From: JAHDHW01 sp965277415
GTDB lineage: Bacteria; Bacteroidota; Bacteroidia; Chitinophagales; Saprospiraceae
Direction: 5' to 3'
Length of the DNA stretch: 64,000 bases
NCBI GenBank assembly: GCA_965277415.1
Contig: CBDICS010000014.1
Coordinates: forward strand, 1 to 64,000
Shown here: one piece after another, positions 18,281 to 27,679 of the stretch
How positions within the stretch are numbered: position 1 is the stretch's first letter
Layout of the letters: each line of letters starts with the position of its first letter
Program-made: the position numbers and the translations under genes
The notes under the pieces: model-generated
What the model was told of the DNA's origin: nothing
Databases searched by the model: none
Seen by the model: the letters and a program-made list of their open reading frames with translations, nothing else

Positions 18281-21200
18281 ATGAACCTAACACGTCTAGC
18301 ACTTAGAAATGCACAGTTTGTTTTGATAATGATCTTAATCGCCATCTTACTAGGCGTCCGATCTTTTATTTCCATGCCTCGGTCTGAAGACCCACAGGTG
18401 ACTTTTCCAATTTATCTGGCTACGATTGTATATCCGGGGACTAGTCCTGAGGATATGGAAAAACTCATTATTGATCCCATAGAGGAAGCTATCAAGGAGA
18501 TTGATGATATTACAGAAATAAAAGCAACCATTAGAGAAGGTCTGGCATTAATGGCTATTGAGGCGAGTTTTGATATTGATGCAAAAGACAAATATGATGA
18601 GTTATTACGTGAAATCAATACTGTTCGCCCAACGCTTCCTGATGGCATTGTGTTTTTTGAAACCGAACAAATCAAACCAGAAGATCGAGTTAATTTTTTA
18701 CTTTTTGCTATGACCTCTGAAGAGGTTTCTTATAAGGAGTTAGATCGATTTTCTGAGGACTTTAAAGATGTGATCGAAAAAGTAGAAGGTGTAAACTCCA
18801 TTGACATTGAAGCAAGTCCGGCGCAGGAGGTTCGGATATCCTTGGATTATCAGCGAATGGCGGCTCAACACATTTCATTGGCTCAAATAATTGGTGTTTT
18901 ACGTTCTAATAATGCAAATGTCCCTGGAGGCAGTATAAGTGCTGGATCTAAAAGTTTTACTATAAAAAGTACAGGAGACTTTGATAACCTTGATGAAATA
19001 AAAAATTCCATAATAGCTTCTAATAATAATAGAATTGTATACCTAAAAGATGTAGCAACGGTCCAGATAGAGCATGAGGATATTCGATGGAAGGCAAGAT
19101 ATAATCAAGAAAAGACGGTTTTCATAGCTTTAAAACTTCAAACCGGTACTAATATCCTGACCGTTAATGAGGAAGTAATGAAGCATAGAAATGAGTTTGT
19201 AAAGGATCTGCCTCCTAATATAGATTTGAATATTGCATTCGAGCAGACCAGTGCTGTCGAAAATAGGATAAACGATTTTTTTATCAACCTTCTTCAAGGT
19301 ATTGGACTGGTAGGTTTGGTGATCTTATTGATATTGGGTTGGCGATCTGCTGTCATCATTATTACCTTGATTCCACTTTGTATCATCATAGCCTTAGCCT
19401 TATTAAATGGTGCTGGTTATGGATTGCAACAAATATCAATAGCTTCTTTGGTACTGGCCCTCGGATTACTAGTCGATAATGGGATTGTAGTGATTGAAAA
19501 TATAAATCGATTTTTGAAAGAAGGTTTTTCGAAACAAGAAGCGTCATTGAAGGGTGCTAGTGAGGTGGGCTTGGCGATTGCAAGTTCGACAGTAACTACA
19601 TTATTATCTTTTTTCCCTTTAAGCCAATTGGGAGAAGGCCCAGGATTGTTTTTAGCATCCTTGCCTTTGACAGTAATATTTGCATTGATTGTATCCTTGA
19701 TTTTGGCACTTACTTTTTCACCATTATTATCAAATTGGGTGCTTTCAGCTAAAAAAACGAAACCGCTTTATGCAGACCGATTTTTTGATTGGTTTGTGAA
19801 TAAAGTTTATCAGCCAATCTTGGAGTTTTCTTTAAGTAAAGGCATATACATTATCATTGCTGCTGTAGGAATAACGATATTTAGTATAAGTCTTTTTCCA
19901 AAAATTGGCGTTAGTTTTTTCCCGACGGCAGATAAACCGCTTTTATTAATTGAAGTCAATTCTCCTCAGGGATCAAGTATTAAAGCAACCGAAAAAGCGG
20001 TGAATTATGTAGAGTCAGTCTTAGATACAATTCCATTTATAAAGGATTATACCTCTAATATTGGACATGGTAATCCCCAAATTTATTATAATCGAATTCC
20101 AAAATCCTATGAAAAAAATCATGGTCAATTATTAATAAATTTTAAAGCGTGGGATCCTGCAAAATTTTATCAAACTATAGCTGGATTGAGAAACACTTTT
20201 TCTACGTATACTGGAGCAAGAATAACAATGGAGGAATTGAAGAATGGCGCACCTGTTGGCGCACCTATTGAATTTCGTATCCTGGGTGAAGATTTGAATA
20301 TTATTAAAAAATTAGCGCTGAAAGTGGAGACTGTTTTGGCTGCTCATGAACAAGTGATTAATATTGTAAATCCTTCACGTAGAAATCAAACCCAACTAAA
20401 GGTGAATCTCGACAAAGAAAAAGCTGGATTGCTTGGCGTTTCAGAGCTCGACTTTGATCAAACTATTCGCGCAAGTTTAAATGGCTTGGTGATTGATCAG
20501 GTAAATTTTGAAGATGGCGAAGATTACAATGTAGTTTTAAGGATGCCTTTTGATGAAGATCCGGATATTGAAGATTTAAGTAAAATATATGTAGCGAATC
20601 GGCAAGGGAGGCTATTACCGCTTAACCATATTGCTGATATTGAATTTGAATCCGGTATTTCTGAATTTAGCCATTTTAACCTTAATAGAAATATCAAACT
20701 CAATGCAAGTTTGAATAATCTAGACCATACGATTCCCGTCACTATTGAATTGATAGAAGCAGTGGATAAGATCAACTGGCCAAAAGGATATCGATATGAA
20801 GTAGGTGGAGAATATGCAGAACAGCAAAGTACTTTTGGGAGTATGGGAATCATTTTATTTTTAGCTCAAATTGCAATTTTTGCTGTTTTAGTTTTACAGT
20901 TTCGATCTATATTACAACCCTTAATTGTATTCTCAGCAATACCTTTGGCAGTTTGTGGTTCTTTCTTTGCGCTTTATTTTACAGGCTGGTCATTTTCCTT
21001 TTTTGCTTTTGTTGGTTTGATTAGTTTGATTGGAATTGTAGTCAACAACTCCATTATTATGGTTGATTATATGAACCAATTAGTACTAAAGGGCAGTAAG
21101 GTTAAAGATGCGGTAATAATCGGATCAAAGCGTAGGTTCAAGCCAATCGTTTTGACCAGTATTACGACGATTCTTGGTTTGGTGCCGCTTACTATTCAAG

Positions 21201-21325
21201 GGACAAATCTTTGGTCACCTCTAAGTTGGACGATTATCGGAGGGATGATTTCTTCTACGCTGTTATCATTGATCGTGGTACCTATATTATATAAATGGTT
21301 GACTAAAGATAAAGAGGCTAATTAG
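18281..21325 (+). CDS. RND-family efflux pump, inner-membrane permease
   Basis: AcrB/MexB/CusA-type proton-driven pump of 1014 residues. It has the two-fold RND layout: TM1 at about 10-30, a large periplasmic loop, a cluster of spans around 330-530 carrying the LVDNGIVVIENI signature of TM4, a second periplasmic loop, and TM8-12 near the C-terminus with LIGIVVNNSIIMVDYMN. The motifs GAPVGAPIEF and SMPRSEDPQVTFP are typical of the subfamily that accepts hydrophobic or amphiphilic compounds. Substrate unknown. It follows the adaptor gene after 148 bp and ends 3 bp from the convergent flippase gene. Confidence 0.93.
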   Translation: MNLTRLALRNAQFVLIMILIAILLGVRSFISMPRSEDPQVTFPIYLATIVYPGTSPEDMEKLIIDPIEEAIKEIDDITEIKATIREGLALMAIEASFDIDAKDKYDELLREINTVRPTLPDGIVFFETEQIKPEDRVNFLLFAMTSEEVSYKELDRFSEDFKDVIEKVEGVNSIDIEASPAQEVRISLDYQRMAAQHISLAQIIGVLRSNNANVPGGSISAGSKSFTIKSTGDFDNLDEIKNSIIASNNNRIVYLKDVATVQIEHEDIRWKARYNQEKTVFIALKLQTGTNILTVNEEVMKHRNEFVKDLPPNIDLNIAFEQTSAVENRINDFFINLLQGIGLVGLVILLILGWRSAVIIITLIPLCIIIALALLNGAGYGLQQISIASLVLALGLLVDNGIVVIENINRFLKEGFSKQEASLKGASEVGLAIASSTVTTLLSFFPLSQLGEGPGLFLASLPLTVIFALIVSLILALTFSPLLSNWVLSAKKTKPLYADRFFDWFVNKVYQPILEFSLSKGIYIIIAAVGITIFSISLFPKIGVSFFPTADKPLLLIEVNSPQGSSIKATEKAVNYVESVLDTIPFIKDYTSNIGHGNPQIYYNRIPKSYEKNHGQLLINFKAWDPAKFYQTIAGLRNTFSTYTGARITMEELKNGAPVGAPIEFRILGEDLNIIKKLALKVETVLAAHEQVINIVNPSRRNQTQLKVNLDKEKAGLLGVSELDFDQTIRASLNGLVIDQVNFEDGEDYNVVLRMPFDEDPDIEDLSKIYVANRQGRLLPLNHIADIEFESGISEFSHFNLNRNIKLNASLNNLDHTIPVTIELIEAVDKINWPKGYRYEVGGEYAEQQSTFGSMGIILFLAQIAIFAVLVLQFRSILQPLIVFSAIPLAVCGSFFALYFTGWSFSFFAFVGLISLIGIVVNNSIIMVDYMNQLVLKGSKVKDAVIIGSKRRFKPIVLTSITTILGLVPLTIQGTNLWSPLSWTIIGGMISSTLLSLIVVPILYKWLTKDKEAN

Positions 21326-21328
21326 GTT

Positions 21329-22609
21329 TTATTCTTTCAAATTTAAATAATATAAAAAGGCCCCAAGTGATAAAAGTCCTGAAAACCACATCAATATAGA
21401 TGTGGTAATAGCTGCCCCTTCGATACCATACCAGAGAATCATAAAATAGTTAGCGATTAAATTAATAACCAAAACAATAATAGAGAAAAGGGCATTTACT
21501 TTTGGCCAACCGATAGCTGATAACATATTGCCCATAGGGACTCGAAATAAAATGCCACCTACAACGCCAATAGAGAAAATGAACATCAATCGAGGATGAC
21601 CTTGATAATCATCTCCAAAAATAGTCAATAATTGACTAGAGAAAAAGTAGAAAAAAGTAAGGATTCCAATGCTGATTAAAGAAAATATCTTTAAGTAATT
21701 CCAATAATACTGCCTTAAAGCGGGCTTATCCTTTTTTGAATTGCTGGCTAATTTTACAAAATCAGTCATCAGCACTGCCCCAGCAAGAATCAGTAGACTA
21801 AAGGGTATAATACTAGAGGCTTTATATTGTGCTAATAATTCAGGGTCACTCAATAAGTTTCCAATTAGGATGATATCAATAGCAAATAGTAATTGAGATA
21901 ATAGCCCGCCAGTACTCATATAAAGTCCATAATAGAATATCTCTTTTAAATTAAAGTCAAAAGATTGTTTAATCTTTAGAACAAGTTCTTTTGAAATATT
22001 AATAGGGGCGAGTTTCAACTTTTTTAAATAAAAAAGTCCTAAAAATAATGGAATGGTAATAATGCTAATCACATAGCCCATCCCACCAAAAAAATAGCAC
22101 ATCCCAACATTGAAAATAAGCAGTAGCAGACTATTCTGGATATCAATAATAGAATAAAGCTTGTTTCTATGAATCAATCGGCAATATACCTGGATCATCA
22201 AAAAGATAAACAGGCCAATAATTTGAAAACCGATAAGGAGCAAATAGGGTAGGGCTTCTGGCAAATTAAAGGCTAGAACAGGACTAGCGATAATCAGTAA
22301 TACGACCATCAATGCAGAATATCTAAGTCCTTTTTGAAAAGTAATATTGAATAAAACTTTTTTATCAATCTGTCCTTTGCTTAATGCACCGAATCGAAGT
22401 AAACCCTGAAACATTCCTGCTCCGGCAAAAGGAGATATAAAGGAAATAATCGTCAAGCAATAAGCAATTATTCCATATTCTGCTTTGGAGAGAATTCGGA
22501 CAACCAGGATTGTTACAATAAAATTAACCAGCTTGGCCAAGAATACTGAAAGCAAAACAAAAGCTCCTTTTCTTGCAAGAAATGATTTTATAAATGTTAT
22601 TAAATTCAA
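21329..22609 (-). CDS. Polysaccharide flippase (Wzx/MATE-like)
   Basis: Multi-span membrane protein of 426 residues with 12 or more hydrophobic helices, of the oligosaccharidyl-lipid flippase superfamily. The N-terminus resembles Wzx proteins (KGAFVLLSVFLAKLVNFIV, RILSKAEYGIIAYCLT), as does GMFQGLLRFGA. It would flip lipid-linked sugar units across the inner membrane for O-antigen or exopolysaccharide export. It is 63 bp downstream of a GT4 glycosyltransferase on the same strand, which fits a small surface-polysaccharide operon. No polymerase or other glycosyltransferases are present, so the locus is incomplete within the window. Confidence 0.8.
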   Translation of the reverse strand: MNLITFIKSFLARKGAFVLLSVFLAKLVNFIVTILVVRILSKAEYGIIAYCLTIISFISPFAGAGMFQGLLRFGALSKGQIDKKVLFNITFQKGLRYSALMVVLLIIASPVLAFNLPEALPYLLLIGFQIIGLFIFLMIQVYCRLIHRNKLYSIIDIQNSLLLLIFNVGMCYFFGGMGYVISIITIPLFLGLFYLKKLKLAPINISKELVLKIKQSFDFNLKEIFYYGLYMSTGGLLSQLLFAIDIILIGNLLSDPELLAQYKASSIIPFSLLILAGAVLMTDFVKLASNSKKDKPALRQYYWNYLKIFSLISIGILTFFYFFSSQLLTIFGDDYQGHPRLMFIFSIGVVGGILFRVPMGNMLSAIGWPKVNALFSIIVLVINLIANYFMILWYGIEGAAITTSILMWFSGLLSLGAFLYYLNLKE

Positions 22610-22672
22610 ATATAGTTTTTTGTTTGCTTAGATATTGAACAACTTCAATCTATAAAAGAGACACAAATTAGT

Positions 22673-23839
22673 TTATACTATCCCTAAAACTTCTGAATAT
22701 ATTTTTAAGTATTGATCAGCCACACTTTGATAACTATACCGTTCAAGGGCTTTTTTACGGATGACTTTCGTATCATATTGAGGCAATGTATCCATTACTT
22801 CTATAAGTGCCGAATATAATTCATCTTCTGCTTTGGCATTAATTAAAATACCATTTTCTGAATTGATCATTTCACGAACACCTCCCACATCAGTAGCGAT
22901 AACAACCATACCAGAAGCATGTGCTTCAGAAATAACACAAGGAAGATTTTCGTAATTACTAAACAAAATGAATAGATGATTTTCCTGCATCATCTTAGCA
23001 ATATCCTCAAGTGGAATCTCTTCCTGAATATCTAAGAGATTTGTTGGAATATTGAGTCTTTTGGCATATTTGAAATGTAAATCACCAAATTTATTACCTG
23101 CCAATGTTATTTTAAAATCTTGCCTTTCTTTAGCTATACGTGCAATCACATTTAAGATTCCACTCACGTTTTTATGCTGATCATACAATGTAGAAACATG
23201 TAAGAGCCTAATCGTCGTAAAATCTTTTTGTTGAGGTGCCTGAAAAAGATCCGTGTCTACAACATTCGGGATGACTTCAAATGGCCCTTTGATACCAAAA
23301 TCTTGAATAGCTTGTTTTAAGTCTTCTGAAACAGGACAAATGACAGAAGCAGAAGCGGCTATATTTTTAATATAATACCTTTCGATCCAACGAAATTCAT
23401 AGGGATTGATTTTTAAAAATGCGGTCCAATGTTCTGTAATAATATAAGGTAAGTGGAATTTTTTCTTGAGCCAAAGGGCAAAAACACCGGCGGGAAAGAA
23501 TACATTGAGGTGAACTAGATCAATTGTTCCAAAATCCTCTTGGATTTTTTCGAATCCTAAGCGATTCGCTTTTAAATAGTTATTAAATTTCCGAAGTGGA
23601 AGATATTTAGCTGTCTTTTCAAAATAAACAACGACTTCATAAACGTTTTTAACCCATTGTGCAACGACTTCAAACCCTTTTACTCCTTGAACAGAAATAG
23701 CGTGTAAACTGGCTACTCTACAATTCTTGGAGACCGCTTCTGCATGCCTCTGAATGAAATTGCCATTCTGAGGCTCAATCCGATTGGGATACCAAGAAGC
23801 AAGAAACAAAATATTTAGTTTTTTCTCATTCTCGTTCAT
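22673..23839 (-). CDS. Glycosyltransferase family 4
   Basis: GT-B fold glycosyltransferase of 388 residues. The N-terminal domain starts with ILFLASWYPNRIEPQNGNF, the family's usual opening; the linker contains VIPNVVDTDLF, and the C-terminal donor domain has the E-x7-E-type motif within SNYENLPCVISEAHASGM followed by VIATDVGG. It transfers a sugar from a nucleotide donor, retaining configuration; sugar and acceptor are unknown. It precedes the flippase gene by 63 bp and probably works with it in surface glycan assembly. Confidence 0.88.
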   Translation of the reverse strand: MNENEKKLNILFLASWYPNRIEPQNGNFIQRHAEAVSKNCRVASLHAISVQGVKGFEVVAQWVKNVYEVVVYFEKTAKYLPLRKFNNYLKANRLGFEKIQEDFGTIDLVHLNVFFPAGVFALWLKKKFHLPYIITEHWTAFLKINPYEFRWIERYYIKNIAASASVICPVSEDLKQAIQDFGIKGPFEVIPNVVDTDLFQAPQQKDFTTIRLLHVSTLYDQHKNVSGILNVIARIAKERQDFKITLAGNKFGDLHFKYAKRLNIPTNLLDIQEEIPLEDIAKMMQENHLFILFSNYENLPCVISEAHASGMVVIATDVGGVREMINSENGILINAKAEDELYSALIEVMDTLPQYDTKVIRKKALERYSYQSVADQYLKIYSEVLGIV

Positions 23840-23843
23840 ACGA

Positions 23844-23851
23844 CAAAGCTA
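23844..23851 (-). promoter_or_regulatory. Candidate -7 element of the GT4-flippase operon
   Basis: TAGCTTTG on the minus strand (23851 to 23844) matches TAnnTTTG and lies five bases before the glycosyltransferase ATG (23839). No partner at the usual -33 spacing was seen, and the leader would be almost absent, so the element may be fortuitous. Confidence 0.28.
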
Positions 23852-23929
23852 GTGAATTCTGTGAAAATATGTAAAGGAACCAATGGTCTCAGCATGACAA
23901 TCGCAAGATTCTAATCAGGATCGTTTCAC

Positions 23930-24034
23930 ATGTGATCGGGCTAGGCCCATGTGATCGGCTACGCCTTGTGAGGTCGCTTCAGGGCGATTTCACAAGGCGT
24001 AGCCGATCACCATATCACAAGTGTAGCGATCACC
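23930..24034. repeat. Triloop-hairpin array with a 21-bp perfect inverted repeat (locus C)
   Basis: Within the 440-bp divergent gap between the GT4 gene and the M48 gene. Linkers ATGTGAT, ATGTGAT and TTGTGAG begin at 23930, 23949 and 23966; hairpins are GGGC-TAG-GCCC (23938-23948) and GGC-TAC-GCC (23957-23965), so periods are 19 and 17 as predicted by stems of 4 and 3. The arm 23951-23971 is repeated as a perfect reverse complement at 23990-24010, giving a 60-nt hairpin whose loop contains TCGC and GCGA. A degraded reverse unit follows to about 24034. The words GGTCTCAG at 23885 and 24080 flank the whole locus. The remaining gap shows nothing else. Confidence 0.8.
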
Positions 24035-24279
24035 AGCCAATAATTCAAGGTTTGAAACCAATCTTGCAATCGCCATGATGGTCTCAGAACGGCTAGACTA
24101 GCTAGGCGAAGCAGCGGATTTTAAGCCTTTTTGATAATTTAATCGCCAAAAGGGTAACTTATACTTAAAAATAAAGTCAAATAAACAAGTTTGGATTAGG
24201 TCAAATTGGCTTTGTGCGTTATTTTTGGAGAATATCTGGAAAGCATCATGGCTCAGAATCATAATAAATAAATTAAAAA

Positions 24280-25752
24280 ATGAAAAAGATACCCTTCCTC
24301 CCTATTATACTGGTACTGGCATTATTATTATCTACGATATTACTGCCTACTTGTGCTCGAAATCCAGTCACAGGAAAAAAAGAATTGAGTTTATGGTCTA
24401 CTGAGAAGGAGATCAAGATGGGACAATCCTATGATCCTCAGGTAGTTGCTCAGTACGGCAAATATGAAAATGATGACATGCAAGCCTTTATCAATGAAAA
24501 AGGCAAGGAAATGGCAGCTATTTCTCATAGACCAAACCTTCCTTATGAGTTTAAAATTTTGGATTCTCCAATTGTAAACGCTTTTGCTGTACCTGGTGGA
24601 TATGTTTATTTTACGCGGGGTATTATGGCTCATTTCAATAATGAAGCGGAATTTGCAGGCGTGCTAGGGCATGAAATCGGGCATGTAACGGCAAGACATT
24701 CAGCAAGACAATATTCTAAACAGATGTTGGCACAAGTCGGATTTATAGTAGGAGTAGTAGCTTCCAAAGAATTTAGAAATTATGCCGATGTTGCTCAAAC
24801 AGGATTAGGCTTGCTATTTTTAAAATTTAGTCGATCTAATGAATCGGAGTCTGATAAACTAGGTGTAGAATATTCTACAAAAATCGGTTATGATGCCAAA
24901 GAAATGGCCAATTTTTTCAATACCTTAAAAAGAATGCGTGGTGATGCAGAAGGTGCGCCGCCTACCTTATTATCTACTCATCCTGATCCGGGAGATCGCT
25001 TCAATAAAGTGGGACAAATGGCTAAGAAATGGCAAGCTAAAGATCCGGGAGGGAAATATGAAGTCAATAGAGATAAATACTTGAGAATGATAGATGGATT
25101 GATCTATGGTGAAGATCCCAAACAAGGTTATAGAGCTGATGGCAAGTTTTTTCACCCAGAATTGAAGTTTGAATATCCTGTTCCTGAAGAATGGCAATTG
25201 GTGAACTCTCCTTCTCAAGTTCAAATGGGACCTAAAGATGGTAAAGCGATGATGGTACTAAAATTAGCTCAGGGGAATTCTCTCAGCGAAGTTTCACAGA
25301 AATTTATTACGGATAATAAACTAACCTTAAACACTTCTCAAAATAAAAAGATTAATGGATTCGATGCTATAAGGATGGAAGCGGTTCAACCGACTCAAGC
25401 AGATCAGAGTGGAAATGAAGCACCCGAATTGAAAATATTGACTTATTTCTATCAATACGATAATATCATTTATCAAATTTTAGGCGTAACTAAAAGTGCG
25501 GATTATTTTACTTATTCTGGAGACTTTGAAAATACGATGAGAAAATTTAAGAAATTGACTGATCCAGCTAGAATTAACGTTAAACCAGAAAGAATTAAAG
25601 TAGTAAAAGTGAAGCGTTCGGGGACCGTACAAAATGCTTTGAAGTCTTATAATACGCCTACAGATCGCTTAGAAGAGGTTGCTGTACTTAATAGTATGCT
25701 ATTGACAGATAATGTTTCTGGGGGCACTTTGATAAAAGTACTTCAAAAATAA
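24280..25752 (+). CDS. M48-family zinc metalloprotease, secreted or lipid-anchored
   Basis: Protein of 490 residues with a hydrophobic leader ending at a possible lipidation cysteine (LLPTC, Cys25), followed by RNPVTGKKELSL, the usual start of mature M48 envelope proteases. The zinc and catalytic motif HEIGH lies at 131-135 and the third ligand in SNESESDKLGVEY. A long non-peptidase C-terminal part follows, ending in a LysM-like stretch (RSGTVQNALKSYNTPTDR). M48 proteins of this type (LoiP/BepA-like) digest misfolded outer-membrane proteins in the periplasm. The gene stands alone between a repeat-bearing divergent region and the YpdA gene. Confidence 0.88.
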   Translation: MKKIPFLPIILVLALLLSTILLPTCARNPVTGKKELSLWSTEKEIKMGQSYDPQVVAQYGKYENDDMQAFINEKGKEMAAISHRPNLPYEFKILDSPIVNAFAVPGGYVYFTRGIMAHFNNEAEFAGVLGHEIGHVTARHSARQYSKQMLAQVGFIVGVVASKEFRNYADVAQTGLGLLFLKFSRSNESESDKLGVEYSTKIGYDAKEMANFFNTLKRMRGDAEGAPPTLLSTHPDPGDRFNKVGQMAKKWQAKDPGGKYEVNRDKYLRMIDGLIYGEDPKQGYRADGKFFHPELKFEYPVPEEWQLVNSPSQVQMGPKDGKAMMVLKLAQGNSLSEVSQKFITDNKLTLNTSQNKKINGFDAIRMEAVQPTQADQSGNEAPELKILTYFYQYDNIIYQILGVTKSADYFTYSGDFENTMRKFKKLTDPARINVKPERIKVVKVKRSGTVQNALKSYNTPTDRLEEVAVLNSMLLTDNVSGGTLIKVLQK

Positions 25753-25826
25753 ATTCGGAAATACTGAAATTACAAAAGCCTTTACCGATATTTGCTTTCG
25801 AATTTAATACTAATGTTCTTTGATAA

Positions 25827-25860
25827 ATTCCATGTTTATGGTTTGCCTCAAACATGGAAT
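25827..25860. terminator. Stem-loop after the M48 protease gene
   Basis: Perfect 11-bp inverted repeat (ATTCCATGTTT at 25827-25837, its complement at 25850-25860) with a 12-base loop, 75 bp after the M48 stop. There is no U run behind it, so termination is uncertain. The right arm contains an in-frame ATG (25854) of the next gene; this and homology favour the ATG at 25884 as the true start. Confidence 0.4.
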
Positions 25861-25883
25861 CTGTCAATGGACCAATAAAGATT

Positions 25884-26864
25884 ATGAAAGTATACGATAT
25901 TATCATTGTAGGAGCAGGCCCGATAGGGCTATCTTGTGCGATTGAAGCTCAAAAAGCGGGTTTGGATTATGTCGTGCTAGAAAAAGGAGTCTTAGTTAAT
26001 TCCCTCTTTAACTTTCCTACAAATATGACTTTTTTCAGTACTTCTAATCTTTTAGAGATTGGTAATGTACCTTTTATCTCACATGGAGATAAACCCACAA
26101 GAAGAGAGTCCTTAGAATATTTTCGTAGAGTAATGGATGCTTGGGATCTCAATATTATTTTTTATGAAGAGGTAGAATGGATTGAGAAAAATGAAGAAGG
26201 TGTTTTTGAGACGATTACTTGTGATGAAACTTACTACAGTAAAAAAATAATTCTTGCTACGGGATTTTTTGATAATTATCGACCTATAAATGTTCCTGGA
26301 GAAGATCTCCCCAAGGTCAAGCATTATTATGATGAACCACACAATTATGTTGGACAGCGTATTATTATCATTGGCGCTGGAAATTCTGCTTGCGATGTAG
26401 CATTAGAAACCTTTTATAAAGGAGCTGATGTGACGATGGTCATTCGAAAACCAGAAATCAAACCTACTGTGAAATACTGGATTCGACCTAATATTATCAA
26501 TAGGATCAAAGAAGGTTCTATCAAAGCCCATTTTAATTCTAAGGTGGTTGAGATTCTTGAAGACGAAGTGATCCTGGAAACACCAGAAGGGGGATTAAGT
26601 GTACCGAATGATTTTGTATTAGCGATGACAGGTTACAAACCGGATTATGATTTTTTTATTCGTTGCGGGATAAAATTCGAAAAGGATGTGTTTAAAACAC
26701 CAGTCCACAATCCAGATACACTTGAAACTAATATTCAAGGGATGTACATGGCAGGAGTAAACCTTGCAGGCTTAAAAACCAGTAAACTATTTATTGAAAA
26801 TACACGGGTTCATTCGAGTATAATCATAGAAGAAATTAAGAAACTGATCAATGTGCGAACATGA
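25884..26864 (+). CDS. YpdA-family bacillithiol disulfide reductase
   Basis: FAD/NADPH oxidoreductase of 326 residues, thioredoxin-reductase-like without the CxxC active site. The FAD-binding motif is VGAGPIGLSCAIEAQKAG at the N-terminus; the NADPH motif IGAGNSACDVALE lies mid-protein. YpdA hallmarks are NFPTNMTFFSTSNLLEIG and the cysteine within the second motif (GNSACDVA), the conserved Cys proposed to act in bacillithiol disulfide reduction. Bacillithiol is the low-molecular-weight thiol of many Bacteroidota, but its synthesis genes are not in the window. The stop overlaps the ATG of the next gene (ATGA), so the two proteins are translationally coupled. Confidence 0.85.
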   Translation: MKVYDIIIVGAGPIGLSCAIEAQKAGLDYVVLEKGVLVNSLFNFPTNMTFFSTSNLLEIGNVPFISHGDKPTRRESLEYFRRVMDAWDLNIIFYEEVEWIEKNEEGVFETITCDETYYSKKIILATGFFDNYRPINVPGEDLPKVKHYYDEPHNYVGQRIIIIGAGNSACDVALETFYKGADVTMVIRKPEIKPTVKYWIRPNIINRIKEGSIKAHFNSKVVEILEDEVILETPEGGLSVPNDFVLAMTGYKPDYDFFIRCGIKFEKDVFKTPVHNPDTLETNIQGMYMAGVNLAGLKTSKLFIENTRVHSSIIIEEIKKLINVRT

Positions 26865-27679
26865 TCGTTTACGAAGATCCACAGCTTACCATTTTTCAGA
26901 GTGTCCTTTACCAAACCAATACCCTGATTTATAAGGCATCATCTTTTGTATTGCTGGTTGATCCCAATTGGTTACCTGATGAGGTGCAATTGATAAGAGA
27001 TTATCTGGATCGCAATTTTCAGGGCATATCAATTTACCTATTATTCACACATTCTGATTATGACCATATCATTGGGTATGGACTATTTCCTGAGGCTAAG
27101 GTTATTGCATCTCAGCGCTTTCAGGATAATATTGATAAGGAAAAAATAATACAAGAGATCCATACTTTTGATCAGCAGCATTATTTGAAAAGATCCTATG
27201 ATATAGTTTATCCTGAAGTGGATTTTATAATTTCGAAAGATGGAGAACAATTAGAAATAGGAGATGAGCGATTGACTTTTTATTTGTCTCCCGGACATAC
27301 CGCAGATGGACTTTTTACGATTATTGGATCAGCAGGATTTTTTATCGCAGGTGACTATCTTAGCAATTTGGAATTTCCATTTATCTATTATAATATTCAG
27401 GCATATAAAAATACACTTCGAAAGGTAGATTCCATTTTACAAAATCATATTGTTAATATAATGATCCCCGGGCATGGAGATTTTGTAAAAGATAATAATA
27501 ATGAGATTTTAAAAAGAAGAAATCGAGATATGGAGTACCTGGTGGATTTAAAAGAAAGTATTTTAACTGGCTCAAAATTTCCTTTGGAGCAATGGTTGAA
27601 TCGTTATCCCTTTCCTAAAGATTTGGAGCAAGCGCATTATAAGAATGAACAGAATTGTAAAAAACTATTAGGTTCTTAG
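26861..27679 (+). CDS. Metallo-beta-lactamase-fold hydrolase coupled to YpdA
   Basis: MBL-fold protein of 272 residues. The metal-binding loop reads HSDYDH (His64 to His69): the common HxHxDH has Asp in place of the second histidine. Later ligands are in LSPGHTADG, IAGDYLSN and IPGHGDFV. Its ATG overlaps the YpdA stop by 4 bp. Members of this superfamily act on thioesters, glutathione-type adducts, lactones, RNA and cyclic nucleotides. Coupling to a bacillithiol reductase makes a thiol-conjugate or persulfide substrate reasonable, but this is inference. No signal peptide, so cytoplasmic. Confidence 0.75.
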   Translation: MIVYEDPQLTIFQSVLYQTNTLIYKASSFVLLVDPNWLPDEVQLIRDYLDRNFQGISIYLLFTHSDYDHIIGYGLFPEAKVIASQRFQDNIDKEKIIQEIHTFDQQHYLKRSYDIVYPEVDFIISKDGEQLEIGDERLTFYLSPGHTADGLFTIIGSAGFFIAGDYLSNLEFPFIYYNIQAYKNTLRKVDSILQNHIVNIMIPGHGDFVKDNNNEILKRRNRDMEYLVDLKESILTGSKFPLEQWLNRYPFPKDLEQAHYKNEQNCKKLLGS

